From: Butyricicoccus pullicaecorum
GTDB lineage: Bacteria > Bacillota > Clostridia > Oscillospirales > Butyricicoccaceae
NCBI GenBank assembly: GCA_021531865.1
Contig: JAFBIW010000001.1
Coordinates: 186,001 to 250,000, forward strand
Direction: 5' to 3'
DNA length: 64,000 bases
Shown: piece after piece, positions 28,487 through 43,341 of the stretch
Position numbering within the stretch: position 1 is the first letter of the stretch
Layout: every line of letters begins with the position of its first letter
Notes under the pieces: generated by a model
Databases searched by the model: none
Told to the model about the DNA's origin: nothing
What the model saw: only the letters and a program-made list of their open reading frames with translations
Made by a program: the position numbers and the translations under genes

Positions 28487-28957
28487 TTAATAACGGTAGT
28501 GAGCGAATGCCTTGTTCGCCTCTGCCATCTTGTGCGTGTCCTCACGCTTCTTGACAGAGCCGCCCAGATTGTTGCAAGCGTCCATGATCTCGCCGGCCAG
28601 ACGCTCGCGCATGGTCTTCTCGCTGCGCGCGCGGGAGTACTTGGTGATCCAGCGCAGACCCAGGGTCTGACGGCGCTCGGGACGTACTTCCATCGGCACC
28701 TGGTAGGTCGCGCCGCCTACACGGCGAGCCTTAACCTCCAGAGACGGCATGATATTTTCCATCGCCTCGGTAAAAACCTCCAGCGGTTCACGACCGGTCT
28801 TGTCGCGAACGATGTCAAAAGCACCATAAACAACCTTCTGCGCGACGCCCTTCTTGCCGTCGAGCATGATCGAGTTGACCAGCTTGGTGACGAGCTTGGA
28901 ATTGTACAGCGGATCGGGCAGAACGTCTCTCTTGGGAACATTTCCTCTTCTTGGCAC
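28487..28957 (-). CDS. rpsG: Ribosomal protein S7
   Basis: 156 residues from a GTG at 28957, 8 bases after AAGGAGG, giving the standard start [20 protein letters not shown] and the family length. S7 nucleates assembly of the 30S head on 16S rRNA and in other bacteria also represses its own operon. An ATG 18 bases upstream overlaps the ribosome site and is not the start. The gap before it is unusually long (281 bases). Confidence 0.98.
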   Translation of the reverse strand: MPRRGNVPKRDVLPDPLYNSKLVTKLVNSIMLDGKKGVAQKVVYGAFDIVRDKTGREPLEVFTEAMENIMPSLEVKARRVGGATYQVPMEVRPERRQTLGLRWITKYSRARSEKTMRERLAGEIMDACNNLGGSVKKREDTHKMAEANKAFAHYRY

Positions 28958-29238
28958 TTTGCTTCCCTCCTTCATATAGAAATGATTTCATTGGTACTCG
29001 GCGGAGTGTCACCCGCCGTTTTGCGCCTGTCCGAGGTTTCCCAAAGAGCAAATCTTTGTGAAAACGCTCCGGACAAAGCGGTGGGTCGGCCGGATGGCCG
29101 AACGGATGCTTTGCGGAATATGAATCCGGAACAAAGACTTTGATGCAGACAGACAATCAGGCTGGTTTTCGTAAGACCGAAGCGAACAGGCCCCGCAGAC
29201 GGGGCAAATTCTATGGAGTTACGGAAACGGATGCCGGA
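28958..29238 (-). other. Long S12-S7 intercistronic region
   Basis: 281 non-coding bases between rpsL and rpsG. On the minus strand it starts with a GC hairpin (GCCCCG/CGGGGC around 29191-29208), without a good U run, followed by further short inverted repeats such as CGGCC/GGCCG near 29090. In E. coli S7 represses translation by binding the shorter rpsL-rpsG spacer. This spacer could do the same, or hold a promoter, but no clear -35/-10 pair is seen. Confidence 0.4.
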
Positions 29239-29658
29239 TTACTTGCCAGCCTTCGGGCGCTTCGCGCCGTACTTGGAGCGAGCCTGCTTGCGGTTTGCAA
29301 CGCCCTGGGTATCCAGAGTGCCGCGGATGATGTGGTAACGTACGCCGGGAAGGTCCTTGACACGGCCGCCGCGTACCATTACGACAGAGTGCTCCTGCAG
29401 GTTGTGGCCGATGCCGGGAATGTAGGCAGATACCTCCATGCCGTTGGTCAGCTTAACACGAGCGATCTTACGCAGAGCAGAGTTCGGCTTCTTGGGGGTC
29501 ATGGTCTTGACGGTGGTGCAAACGCCGCGCTTCTGCGGAGCAGACTGATCAGTGGCCTTCTTCTTCAGAGAGTTCAGACCTACCTGGAGAGCGGGAGCGG
29601 TGGACTTTGCAACGACGGTCTCACGGCCCTTACGAACGAGCTGGTTAAAAGTAGGCAT
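29239..29658 (-). CDS. rpsL: Ribosomal protein S12
   Basis: 139 residues: [16 protein letters not shown], the decoding-centre loop [11 protein letters not shown] and [12 protein letters not shown]. The lysine in TPKKPNS where streptomycin-resistance changes occur is the sensitive form. GGAGGAAAT precedes the ATG. The gene follows the L7Ae-like gene by about 50 bases. Confidence 0.98.
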   Translation of the reverse strand: MPTFNQLVRKGRETVVAKSTAPALQVGLNSLKKKATDQSAPQKRGVCTTVKTMTPKKPNSALRKIARVKLTNGMEVSAYIPGIGHNLQEHSVVMVRGGRVKDLPGVRYHIIRGTLDTQGVANRKQARSKYGAKRPKAGK

Positions 29659-29708
29659 TCTATTTCCTCCTTCTTCAAAAATTTTTTCTATATTAAACGG
29701 TTTCCCGT

Positions 29709-29960
29709 TTAATTAGCTTCTTTTACGATGGTGACGACAGCCGCGCCGACGTCAATGCCGGCCGCGTCGCCGAGTTCCACCATGGTGGGGACTTCGACGA
29801 GCTCCACCTGCATCTCGGAGCAAAGCTCCCGGATGGGTCGGATTACGCGCTGTTCGGCGTCATCAGCGACAAAGACGGTCTGCGCATTTCCATCGCGGAT
29901 GGCCTTTTTCGACTGTTTCACGCCGACGACTTTCGCCGCCTGCGATAACTGAGAAAGCAT
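29709..29960 (-). CDS. L7Ae/L30e-family ribosomal-associated protein
   Basis: 83 residues of the L7Ae/L30e/Gadd45 RNA-binding fold ([23 protein letters not shown], then [27 protein letters not shown]). Bacterial members bind kink-turn RNA; the gene before rpsL in Firmicutes (YbxF type) is this family. It is first in the str operon, with a strong promoter 35 bases upstream. Confidence 0.93.
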   Translation of the reverse strand: MLSQLSQAAKVVGVKQSKKAIRDGNAQTVFVADDAEQRVIRPIRELCSEMQVELVEVPTMVELGDAAGIDVGAAVVTIVKEAN

Positions 29961-29990
29961 GTTTTTACCTCCTATACCGCATACTCCAAT

Positions 29991-30019
29991 AGTATACCCC
30001 GCGTCCCCGGTTTGGTCAA
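29991..30019 (-). promoter_or_regulatory. Promoter of the L7Ae-rpsL-rpsG-fusA-tuf operon
   Basis: Minus-strand TTGACC (30014-30019) and TATACT (29991-29996) with exactly 17 bases between them. It lies after the rpoC terminator, so the str genes form a separate transcript. Confidence 0.8.
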
Positions 30020-30146
30020 GTGTTTTTTTACGGATTTCCTCTTTTTCACAAGAAATTCCGCGCTTTTGGACGTCCGGCTGTTCATTTTTCCTTCTTTATC
30101 GCAATGAACCGCTGAATGATCGGCCCAAACGCGGCCTGCGGGATGC

Positions 30147-30177
30147 AAAAGAGGAACGTCCCACGGGGACGTTCCTC
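30147..30177 (-). terminator. Terminator of rpoBC
   Basis: GAGGAACGTCCC (30151-30162) and GGGACGTTCCTC (30166-30177) form a perfect 12-bp stem with a 3-base loop; AAAA at the left gives the U run. Confidence 0.9.
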
Positions 30178-30202
30178 TGTATTTGACACGGATGCGTCAG
30201 TC

Positions 30203-33733
<3,531 letters not shown>

Positions 33734-33761
33734 AGTTTAGAAAGCTCCTCCTGTATCCGCG

Positions 33762-37499
<3,738 letters not shown>

Positions 37500-37576
37500 G
37501 TTGAACCCATCACTCCGTTTCTGAATTTCCGTAATTTGATACGCCCGGAGGCGTGGCAATTTATTTCAAGTATTGC

Positions 37577-37605
37577 TTGCGCTTCCCGAAAAACCGTGCT
37601 ATGAT
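37577..37605 (+). promoter_or_regulatory. Promoter of the polysaccharide deacetylase gene
   Basis: TTGCGC (37577-37582) and TATGAT (37600-37605), spacer 17. It would give a leader of about 150 bases and lies inside the rpoB leader on the other strand, so the divergent transcripts overlap. Confidence 0.55.
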
Positions 37606-37650
37606 TAGTACGGGTATTGGGTGTTTTTCCCCAATTTCGATAAGCGATTT

Positions 37651-37680
37651 ATTATACCATATTTTCTTTGGTATCGTCAA
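37651..37680 (-). promoter_or_regulatory. Promoter of rpoBC
   Basis: Minus-strand TTGACG (37675-37680) and TATAAT (37651-37656), spacer 18 bases. The rpoB leader is about 145 bases long. Confidence 0.75.
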
Positions 37681-37701
37681 GTGTATTTTGGACAAAAATA
37701 G

Positions 37702-37732
37702 AGACGGTTTTCTATCGAGAACCGTCTTTTTT
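37702..37732 (+). terminator. Hairpin with T run in the deacetylase leader
   Basis: AGACGGTT (37702-37709) pairs with AACCGTCT (37720-37727), followed by TTTTTTG, ending only about 10 bases before the GGAGG of the downstream gene. It is a terminator by form and could attenuate that gene, or be a leftover bidirectional terminator of a displaced neighbour. Confidence 0.6.
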
Positions 37733-37759
37733 GTTGCTTTTCAGGAGGTTGAACCCATT

Positions 37760-38899
37760 TTGCGTCTTTCCCGTCCCCTCGCGCTCGCGCTCTGCGCCGC
37801 TCTGCTGACCACCCCGGCCGCCGCGGCCACCGCGAAAAAATCAAGCGAAAACTTCTACGTTTACAATGTCAAAACACCCTTTTCCGCCTATCAGGTCGGC
37901 GGAAATAATTACATCCGCGCCCGCGATTTTGCCCGGGCGACCGGCTGCGGCCTGACCTATGATCCGGAAACCTCATCCATCCGCCTGACCGCCGACACGG
38001 GCTACGACGGTGCGGACGAGACCGCCGTCCCGGTCACCGCCGCGCGCGCCGCAGCCCGCCCCACCCTCCAGACCGTCTACGTCAACGGCGAAGCGACCGA
38101 TATCCAGGGCTACAGCATCGGCGGCTACAACTACTTCAAGCTGCGCGATCTGAGCCGCGCCTTCGGCTGGTCGGTCATCTACAATGGCGCACAGAAGCGG
38201 GTCGAGCTGAATCCCGAGCGCCCCTATTTCGAGAAGAACCGCAACACCATCGTCTATATGTACCACGGTTTCTCGGAAGACCCGGCCGTGCTGGCCGCCC
38301 ACCCCAACCTGTACACCTCGCCGTGGAAGCTGCGCTGCGACATTCAGGAGATGCGTGCGCTGGGCTACGAGTGCATCTCGCTCGAGGACTACTATCAGGG
38401 CAAGGCCGTCAAGGGCAAGAAATACTTCATCATCACGATCGACGACGGCTATCTCGACAACTACACCCTCGCCTATCCGGTGCTGGTGCAGGAAAAGGCC
38501 CCGGCATCCATCTTCACGATCGTGCGCGAGATGGAAAACGAGACCGGCGGCTACTTCACGACCGAACAGGCCAGGGAGATGGAGGAAAGCGGCTATGTGA
38601 AGGTCTACGCCCACAACCTCGATCATGTCAACTGCACGGGACTCGACCCCTTCGAGTTCGACCGCGAGCTTCAGCGCGCCTATACCTCCCTGCGCGAACG
38701 GCTGGGGATCAAAAACCTGTTCTTCGCCTATCCCTACGGCGCGTACAACACCAGCACCTATGTCAAGGTGCGCGACAACGGCTTCCGGCTGCAGCTCGTG
38801 CAGAAAAGCCTGTTTCAGGCCGACGACGTGCTCGTCCGCCAGAACGTCTGGTACGACAGCGGTATGTCCTCCCTCATCAAAAAAGCCTATCACAACTGA
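37760..38899 (+). CDS. Exported polysaccharide deacetylase with two stalk-type repeats
   Basis: 379 residues from a TTG at 37760, 11 bases after GGAGG; this gives a signal peptide (RLSRPLALALCAALLTTPAAAA). Two copies of a copper-amine-oxidase-N-like module follow (YQVGGNNYIRARDFARA and YSIGGYNYFKLRDLSRA, about 35-75 and 100-145), then the NodB deacetylase domain (about 155-375) with TIDDGY, the metal site HNLDH and FAYPYGAYN. It should deacetylate peptidoglycan or another surface glycan outside the membrane. It is alone, divergent from rpoB, with a leader hairpin. Confidence 0.88.
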   Translation: MRLSRPLALALCAALLTTPAAAATAKKSSENFYVYNVKTPFSAYQVGGNNYIRARDFARATGCGLTYDPETSSIRLTADTGYDGADETAVPVTAARAAARPTLQTVYVNGEATDIQGYSIGGYNYFKLRDLSRAFGWSVIYNGAQKRVELNPERPYFEKNRNTIVYMYHGFSEDPAVLAAHPNLYTSPWKLRCDIQEMRALGYECISLEDYYQGKAVKGKKYFIITIDDGYLDNYTLAYPVLVQEKAPASIFTIVREMENETGGYFTTEQAREMEESGYVKVYAHNLDHVNCTGLDPFEFDRELQRAYTSLRERLGIKNLFFAYPYGAYNTSTYVKVRDNGFRLQLVQKSLFQADDVLVRQNVWYDSGMSSLIKKAYHN

Positions 38900-38914
38900 A
38901 AACAGACGTAAAAA

Positions 38915-38940
38915 GGCGCGGAAACCGTGGTTTCCGCGCC
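38915..38940. terminator. Palindromic terminator, left of element B copy 1
   Basis: A 26-bp palindrome GGCGCGGAAACC-GT-GGTTTCCGCGCC. The A run lies on its left side and there is no T run on its right, so it works best for minus-strand transcripts that have passed through element B. Confidence 0.75.
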
Positions 38941-39095
38941 TCAGCTTGTCGAAAAAAGATTTTCGTCAAGCTGAATGCGGATTTCAGAACTTCAAAAAGT
39001 TCAGAAATCCTTAGTGATTGAATATGAAAGACAACCCTGACGGTTTTCTTTCACACTATCTTTCCCTTCGCTAACCGTTCCTGCGAAGGTTTATC
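38940..39095. repeat. Structured element B, copy 1 (156 bp)
   Basis: Matches 57482-57637 at all but ten positions without any gap. On the plus strand it holds four stem-loops: AGCTTG-T-CGAAAA / TTTTCG-T-CAAGCT (38943-38972 region), GGATTTC-GAACTT / AAGTTC-GAAATCC, GAAAGA / TTCTTTC, and CCTTCGC / GCGAAGG. No coding content is evident. It lies between two convergent genes and directly beside a palindromic terminator whose T run faces left, so on the minus strand it would be the 3' end of the ABC transporter transcript. It may be a small RNA, a 3'-UTR element or a short mobile repeat. Confidence 0.75.
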
Positions 39096-39105
39096 TACAG
39101 ACTCA

Positions 39106-39131
39106 GGCGCGGAAACCATGGTTTCCGCGCC
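39106..39131. terminator. Palindromic terminator, right of element B copy 1
   Basis: The same 26-bp palindrome as at 38915-38940 with one central base changed. It lies 11 bases after the ABC ATPase stop codon; TTCTCTTT follows on the plus strand. Confidence 0.7.
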
Positions 39132-39142
39132 TTCTCTTTGTC

Positions 39143-39865
39143 TTAAAGCACCTGCGAGAGGAACTCGCGCAGACGGGGATGCTGGGGATTGGAGAAGAAC
39201 TCACCCGGCTCGTTCTGCTCGGCGATCACGCCGCCGTCCATGAACAGCACGCGGGTCGCGACCGAGCGGGCGAAGCCCATCTCGTGGGTAACGACGACCA
39301 TCGTCATGCCCTCGAGCGCCAGCTCACGCATCAGCTCAAGCACCTCGCCGACCATCTCGGGGTCGAGCGCCGAGGTCGGCTCGTCAAACAGCATGACGTC
39401 CGGGTTCATCGCAAGCGAACGCGCAATTGCGATACGCTGCTGCTGGCCGCCCGAAAGCTGCTTGGGGTAGGCATTCGCCTTATCGGGCAGACCGACGCGC
39501 TCCAGCAGGGCGAGAGCCTTCTTCTCGGCCTCTTCGTCGCTCATCAGGCCCAGCTTGACCGGCGCGAGCTTGATGTTCTCCTTGACGGTCATATGGGGGA
39601 ACAGATTGAACTGCTGGAACACCATGCCCATCTTCTGCCGCATCTTGTTGATGTCGTTCTTGGGGTCGGTGATGTCGGTGCCCTCAAAGGTGATCGTGCC
39701 GCCGGTCGGCTGCTCGAGCAGATTCAGGCAGCGCAGGAAGGTCGACTTGCCCGAGCCCGATGGGCCGATGATGACGACCTTTTCGCCCTTGGCGATGTGC
39801 TCATTGATGCCCTTGAGCACAATGTGGTCGCCGAAGGCCTTTTCGAGATTTTTAACGTCGATCAC
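39143..39865 (-). CDS. Polar amino-acid ABC transporter ATPase
   Basis: 240 residues from a GTG at 39865, 10 bases after AAGGAGG. ABC motifs: Walker [10 protein letters not shown] (near residue 33), Q loop QQFNLFP, signature LSGGQQQR, Walker [12 protein letters not shown] and the H-loop His in VVVTHEMGF. It belongs to the GlnQ/HisP group. The start lies inside the end of the permease gene (14-base overlap), showing one operon: binding protein, permease, ATPase. Confidence 0.95.
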   Translation of the reverse strand: MIDVKNLEKAFGDHIVLKGINEHIAKGEKVVIIGPSGSGKSTFLRCLNLLEQPTGGTITFEGTDITDPKNDINKMRQKMGMVFQQFNLFPHMTVKENIKLAPVKLGLMSDEEAEKKALALLERVGLPDKANAYPKQLSGGQQQRIAIARSLAMNPDVMLFDEPTSALDPEMVGEVLELMRELALEGMTMVVVTHEMGFARSVATRVLFMDGGVIAEQNEPGEFFSNPQHPRLREFLSQVL

Positions 39866-40640
39866 TTTCGCGCAGCCTCCTTTCAAATATACCCAGCAGC
39901 TTCTCCAGAATGATGACGATGACAAGATAGATGCACGCCAGACTGATATAGGGCACGATCGCGACGTAGGTCTTGGAAACGATGACCTTGGCCGCCTGCG
40001 TCAGATCCTGTACCGAGATGACCATGACGATCGAGGTCTCCTTGACCAGCGTGATCAGCTCGTTGCCCAGCGCGGGCAGGATGTTCTTGATCGCCTGCGG
40101 AACGATGATGTAGCGCATGGTCTGGGCGTAGTTCAGGCCGAGCGAGCGGCCGGCCTCCATCTGACCCAGATCAATCGACATGATGCCCGAGCGGACGATC
40201 TCAGCGACATACGCGCCCGAGTTGATGCCGAAGGTGATGATGGCGCAGACGGTCGCCTCATAGGAGCCGAGCTTGGGCACCATGATGACGAAGCCCATGA
40301 TCAGAAGCTGTACCATGACCGGCGTACCGCGGATGACGGTCAGATAAAACCGGCAGACCGCGTTCGCCACGCGCAGGGGCAGGCCGGGCTTCTTGCCGCG
40401 CTGGGAATCGTGCGCCGAGCGGATGACCGCGATGACAACGCCGATGATGACGCCCAGCACGAGTGCGCCCAGCGTGATCTGAAAGGTCATGCCCAGACCC
40501 TTCAGGAAAAAGTTATACCAGCGATCCTCGAACACAAAGGTCTGGAAGACCTGGAAGATCGTGCGCTGGAGCCCCGTGGGCAGTCCGGACATCCAGTCCG
40601 GCATGACCGCGAGCCACTCCGCGAATTTCATGACTGGCAC
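39852..40640 (-). CDS. Polar amino-acid ABC transporter permease
   Basis: 262 residues. A leading 45-residue segment with an amphipathic stretch is followed by about five transmembrane helices and the HisMQ loop [24 protein letters not shown] that contacts the ATPase. [13 protein letters not shown] is the family signature. The GTG at 40640 follows GGAGGA by 6 bases; an ATG three codons later is possible. Confidence 0.94.
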   Translation of the reverse strand: MPVMKFAEWLAVMPDWMSGLPTGLQRTIFQVFQTFVFEDRWYNFFLKGLGMTFQITLGALVLGVIIGVVIAVIRSAHDSQRGKKPGLPLRVANAVCRFYLTVIRGTPVMVQLLIMGFVIMVPKLGSYEATVCAIITFGINSGAYVAEIVRSGIMSIDLGQMEAGRSLGLNYAQTMRYIIVPQAIKNILPALGNELITLVKETSIVMVISVQDLTQAAKVIVSKTYVAIVPYISLACIYLVIVIILEKLLGIFERRLRESDRR

Positions 40641-40738
40641 GTGAGTTCCTCCCTCTTTCTATACGTTTCCAAAATCCCGCCTGACGGAAGAAGGGGCGGC
40701 ATTGCGCCGTCCCTCGATTTCCTCATTGAATGAGCGGA

Positions 40739-41566
40739 TTATTCGTGGATGTAGGTCTTGATGATCTCGTCCAGCTTGCCCTCGTCCTTGAGCTCCTTGA
40801 GCGCACCGTTGACCTTGTCCATCAGCTCGGTGTTGCCCTTGTTGATGGCAGCCGCGTAATCCTCGACCGCGTAAGCGGTCTCAACGATCTTCAGACCCTC
40901 GTTGGCCGCAACATAGGCCTTGGCCGGCTCGTTGTCGATAACAACCGCGTCGATCTGGCCGTTGACCAGTGCCTGGGTCGCAACAACGCCGCTCTCGAAG
41001 CGCTGTACGCACTCCTCGCCCAGATCATCGGTGCAGTAGATGTCGCCGGTGGTGCCGGTCTGAACGCCAACCTTCTTGCCCGCCAGATCGTCCGGAGAAG
41101 CGATGTCGGAATTCTCAGGAACGATGATGGACTGGATGCCGGTCGCGTAGGAATCGGAGAAGTCAACGGACTCCTTGCGCTCCTCGGTGATGGTCATGCC
41201 GGCGAAGATGATGTCGATCTGATCGGCGTTCAGCGCCGGGATCAGGGAATCGAACTCCATGTTGGTGATTTCGAGCTGCATGCCCAGCTTCTCCGCGACA
41301 GCGGCCGCGATGTCCGCGTCGATGCCGACAACATTGTTGTTGTCGTCAACCGATTCGTAGGGCGGGAAGGTCGCGTTGGTGCCCATGCGCAGGGTGCCGC
41401 CGGTGGTCTCAGCGGGCTGCTGTGCGTCCGCCGCAGCGTCCTGATTTGCGTCAGCCGCAGCGTCCTGGTTTGCGTCAGCCGCAGCGTCCTTGCTGCCGCC
41501 GCAGCCGGCCAGCGCGCCGGTGGCGATCAGGGATGCGGCCATCAGAAATGCAAGTTTTCTCTTCAT
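40739..41566 (-). CDS. Amino-acid ABC transporter binding lipoprotein
   Basis: 275 residues from the ATG at 41566 after GGAGG. The signal peptide ends in the lipobox LAGC, so the protein is anchored by a lipid. A linker consists of three 8-residue repeats, DAAADANQ, DAAADANQ, DAAADAQQ, before the family 3 binding domain (GTLRMGTNATFPPYESVD to the end). The motif GMTITEERKESVDFS is typical. It should capture an acidic or polar amino acid. Specificity is unknown. Confidence 0.93.
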   Translation of the reverse strand: MKRKLAFLMAASLIATGALAGCGGSKDAAADANQDAAADANQDAAADAQQPAETTGGTLRMGTNATFPPYESVDDNNNVVGIDADIAAAVAEKLGMQLEITNMEFDSLIPALNADQIDIIFAGMTITEERKESVDFSDSYATGIQSIIVPENSDIASPDDLAGKKVGVQTGTTGDIYCTDDLGEECVQRFESGVVATQALVNGQIDAVVIDNEPAKAYVAANEGLKIVETAYAVEDYAAAINKGNTELMDKVNGALKELKDEGKLDEIIKTYIHE

Positions 41567-41616
41567 TGCGATATGCCTCCTGTTATTTTCCTTCATAAAA
41601 ATGAATTTCGAGTATT

Positions 41617-41644
41617 ATTATACACCGATTCACATAAAATGCAA
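41617..41644 (-). promoter_or_regulatory. Promoter of the amino-acid ABC operon
   Basis: Minus-strand TTGCAT (41639-41644) and TATAAT (41617-41622), spacer 16. The 307-base gap to the MBOAT gene otherwise contains only the divergent promoter given next. Confidence 0.65.
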
Positions 41645-41801
41645 CCGATTTTCCCGTAAGTTCTCCGCACGGGGAGACAGATTTTCCGGCCCCGGCGGAT
41701 GGAAAACCGTCATTTTTCACAAGAAACCGCAGGAACAGGCCGTTTTCCGGCGCGCGGCCTACCGCGCATACCGCATATCGTGCAAAAAACGGCGTTCGGT
41801 G

Positions 41802-41830
41802 TTCAATTTTTGCGCTTCCTATGATATAAT
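41802..41830 (+). promoter_or_regulatory. Promoter of the MBOAT-SGNH operon
   Basis: TTCAAT (41802-41807) and TATAAT (41825-41830), spacer 17, about 44 bases before the start codon. Confidence 0.65.
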
Positions 41831-41873
41831 GAAGGCCGACAACACGCGAACACTTCTTTTCGGGAGGCTCTCC

Positions 41874-43328
41874 ATGCTGTTCCATTCTTATCTGTTCCTT
41901 CTGGTCTTTCTGCCGCTCGCGGCAGGCGGCTGGTTCTTCCTCAACAGGCGCGGCTACGCGCGCGGCGCGGCGCTGTTCCTTCTGTGCGCCTCGCTCGTGT
42001 TTTACGGCGCGAACGACTGGCGCGGGCTGGCCGTCCTCGTGCTGAGCATGCTCATAAACTGGCGGCTCGGGCGGCGGCTGACCGACGCGCCCTCCCGTCC
42101 CGTGCTCATCCTCGGACTGGTGCTCAATCTGGGCGTGCTCGGCTTCTGCAAGTACACAAACTTCGTGCTCAGCAACCTCGCCCTGCTGCTCGGGCGGTCG
42201 TTTGCGCCGCTCTCCCTCCTGCTCCCGCTCGGCATCAGCTTCTTCACCTTCCAGCAGGTCGCCTACTTGGTAGACGCTTACCGCGGACAGGCCGAAACAT
42301 ATACGCTCACGGAATACTGCCTGTTCGTCTCCTTCTTCCCCTGCGTCATGAGCGGCCCGATCGCCTTCCATAACGAGATCATCCCGGCGCTGCGCCGGTC
42401 GGCCGTACGCGGCTTCGACTGGGAGGACGGGGCGCGCGGCCTGACGCTGATCGCCTGCGGTCTGGCCAAGAAAGTGCTGCTGGCCGACACGCTGGGCAAT
42501 GCGGTGAACGCGGCGTGGAGCAACCTCTCCGGCCTGAACGCTTCGACCGCCCTCGTCGCCATGCTGGGCTACACCTTCCAGCTCTATTTCGACTTCTCGG
42601 GCTACTGCGACGTTGCGACCGGCGCAGCCCGTCTGTTCGGCGTTCCGCTGCCGCGCAACTTCGACTCGCCCTACCGTGCCTGCTCGATCGCGGCCTTCTG
42701 GGAGCGCTGGCACATGACGATGACCCGCTTTTTCACCCGCTATCTCTATATCCCGCTGGGCGGCTCCCGCCGGGGCTTCACGCGCACCTGCGTCAACACC
42801 CTGCTGGTCTTCCTGATCTCGGGTCTGTGGCACGGCGCGAACTGGACGTTCCTCGTCTGGGGCGGCCTACACGGTCTGGCGCTCGTCGCCTATAAGCTCC
42901 GCGATCACTTCACCGACCGGCATCTTCCCCGCCCGCTCGGCTGGCTCCTGACCTTCCTGTATGTCAACCTGTGCTGGGTCTTTTTCCGCGCGCCCGACCT
43001 GTCCTCGGCCCGCCTCTTCCTGACCCGCCTGCTGACCGGCGGCTGGAGCCGTCTGCCCTACGACGTTTACTCCTGCTTCATGACGACCGAGGTCAAGGTG
43101 GTCAATCAGGTGCTCGGCCTGCAGAGCCAGACGCTCGGCCTGACCGCGACGATCTTCTTCCTTGTGCTCGCGCTGGTGCTCTCGCTCGTGCCGGGCAACG
43201 CCCTCGACCGCACGCGGGGCGAACGCTTCCGCCCCTCGGGCCGGACGCTGGCCGTGACCACCGTGCTGCTGGTCTGGTCGGTGCTCTCGTTCACCGGCGT
43301 CGGCACCTTCCTGTACTTCAACTTCTGA
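41874..43328 (+). CDS. MBOAT-family membrane O-acyltransferase (AlgI/DltB-like)
   Basis: 484 residues from the ATG at 41874, after GGGAGG. About ten transmembrane segments start at MLFHSYLFLLVFLPLAAGG. The central MBOAT region holds ISFFTFQQVAYLVD, YFDFSGYCDVA and the catalytic His in GLWHGANWTFLVWGG (near residue 325). Such proteins move acyl groups from the cytoplasm to an extracellular polysaccharide. It is followed after 13 bases by a gene for a DltD/AlgX-like SGNH protein, the usual partner. No alginate or Dlt genes are near, so the target glycan is unknown. Confidence 0.93.
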   Translation: MLFHSYLFLLVFLPLAAGGWFFLNRRGYARGAALFLLCASLVFYGANDWRGLAVLVLSMLINWRLGRRLTDAPSRPVLILGLVLNLGVLGFCKYTNFVLSNLALLLGRSFAPLSLLLPLGISFFTFQQVAYLVDAYRGQAETYTLTEYCLFVSFFPCVMSGPIAFHNEIIPALRRSAVRGFDWEDGARGLTLIACGLAKKVLLADTLGNAVNAAWSNLSGLNASTALVAMLGYTFQLYFDFSGYCDVATGAARLFGVPLPRNFDSPYRACSIAAFWERWHMTMTRFFTRYLYIPLGGSRRGFTRTCVNTLLVFLISGLWHGANWTFLVWGGLHGLALVAYKLRDHFTDRHLPRPLGWLLTFLYVNLCWVFFRAPDLSSARLFLTRLLTGGWSRLPYDVYSCFMTTEVKVVNQVLGLQSQTLGLTATIFFLVLALVLSLVPGNALDRTRGERFRPSGRTLAVTTVLLVWSVLSFTGVGTFLYFNF

Positions 43329-43341
43329 GGAGGCCCGATCC

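Noticed and set aside
26413-28554. Open frame of 713 codons antisense to fusA
   Set aside because: Mirror of fusA, with no domain pattern and no promoter; the same holds for the long antisense frames over rpoC, dnaJ and the UPF0210 gene.
41490-41873. Long N-terminal extension of the MBOAT protein
   Set aside because: It runs through the divergent promoters and the lipoprotein signal region; the ATG at 41874 has a proper GGGAGG site and starts a normal membrane segment.
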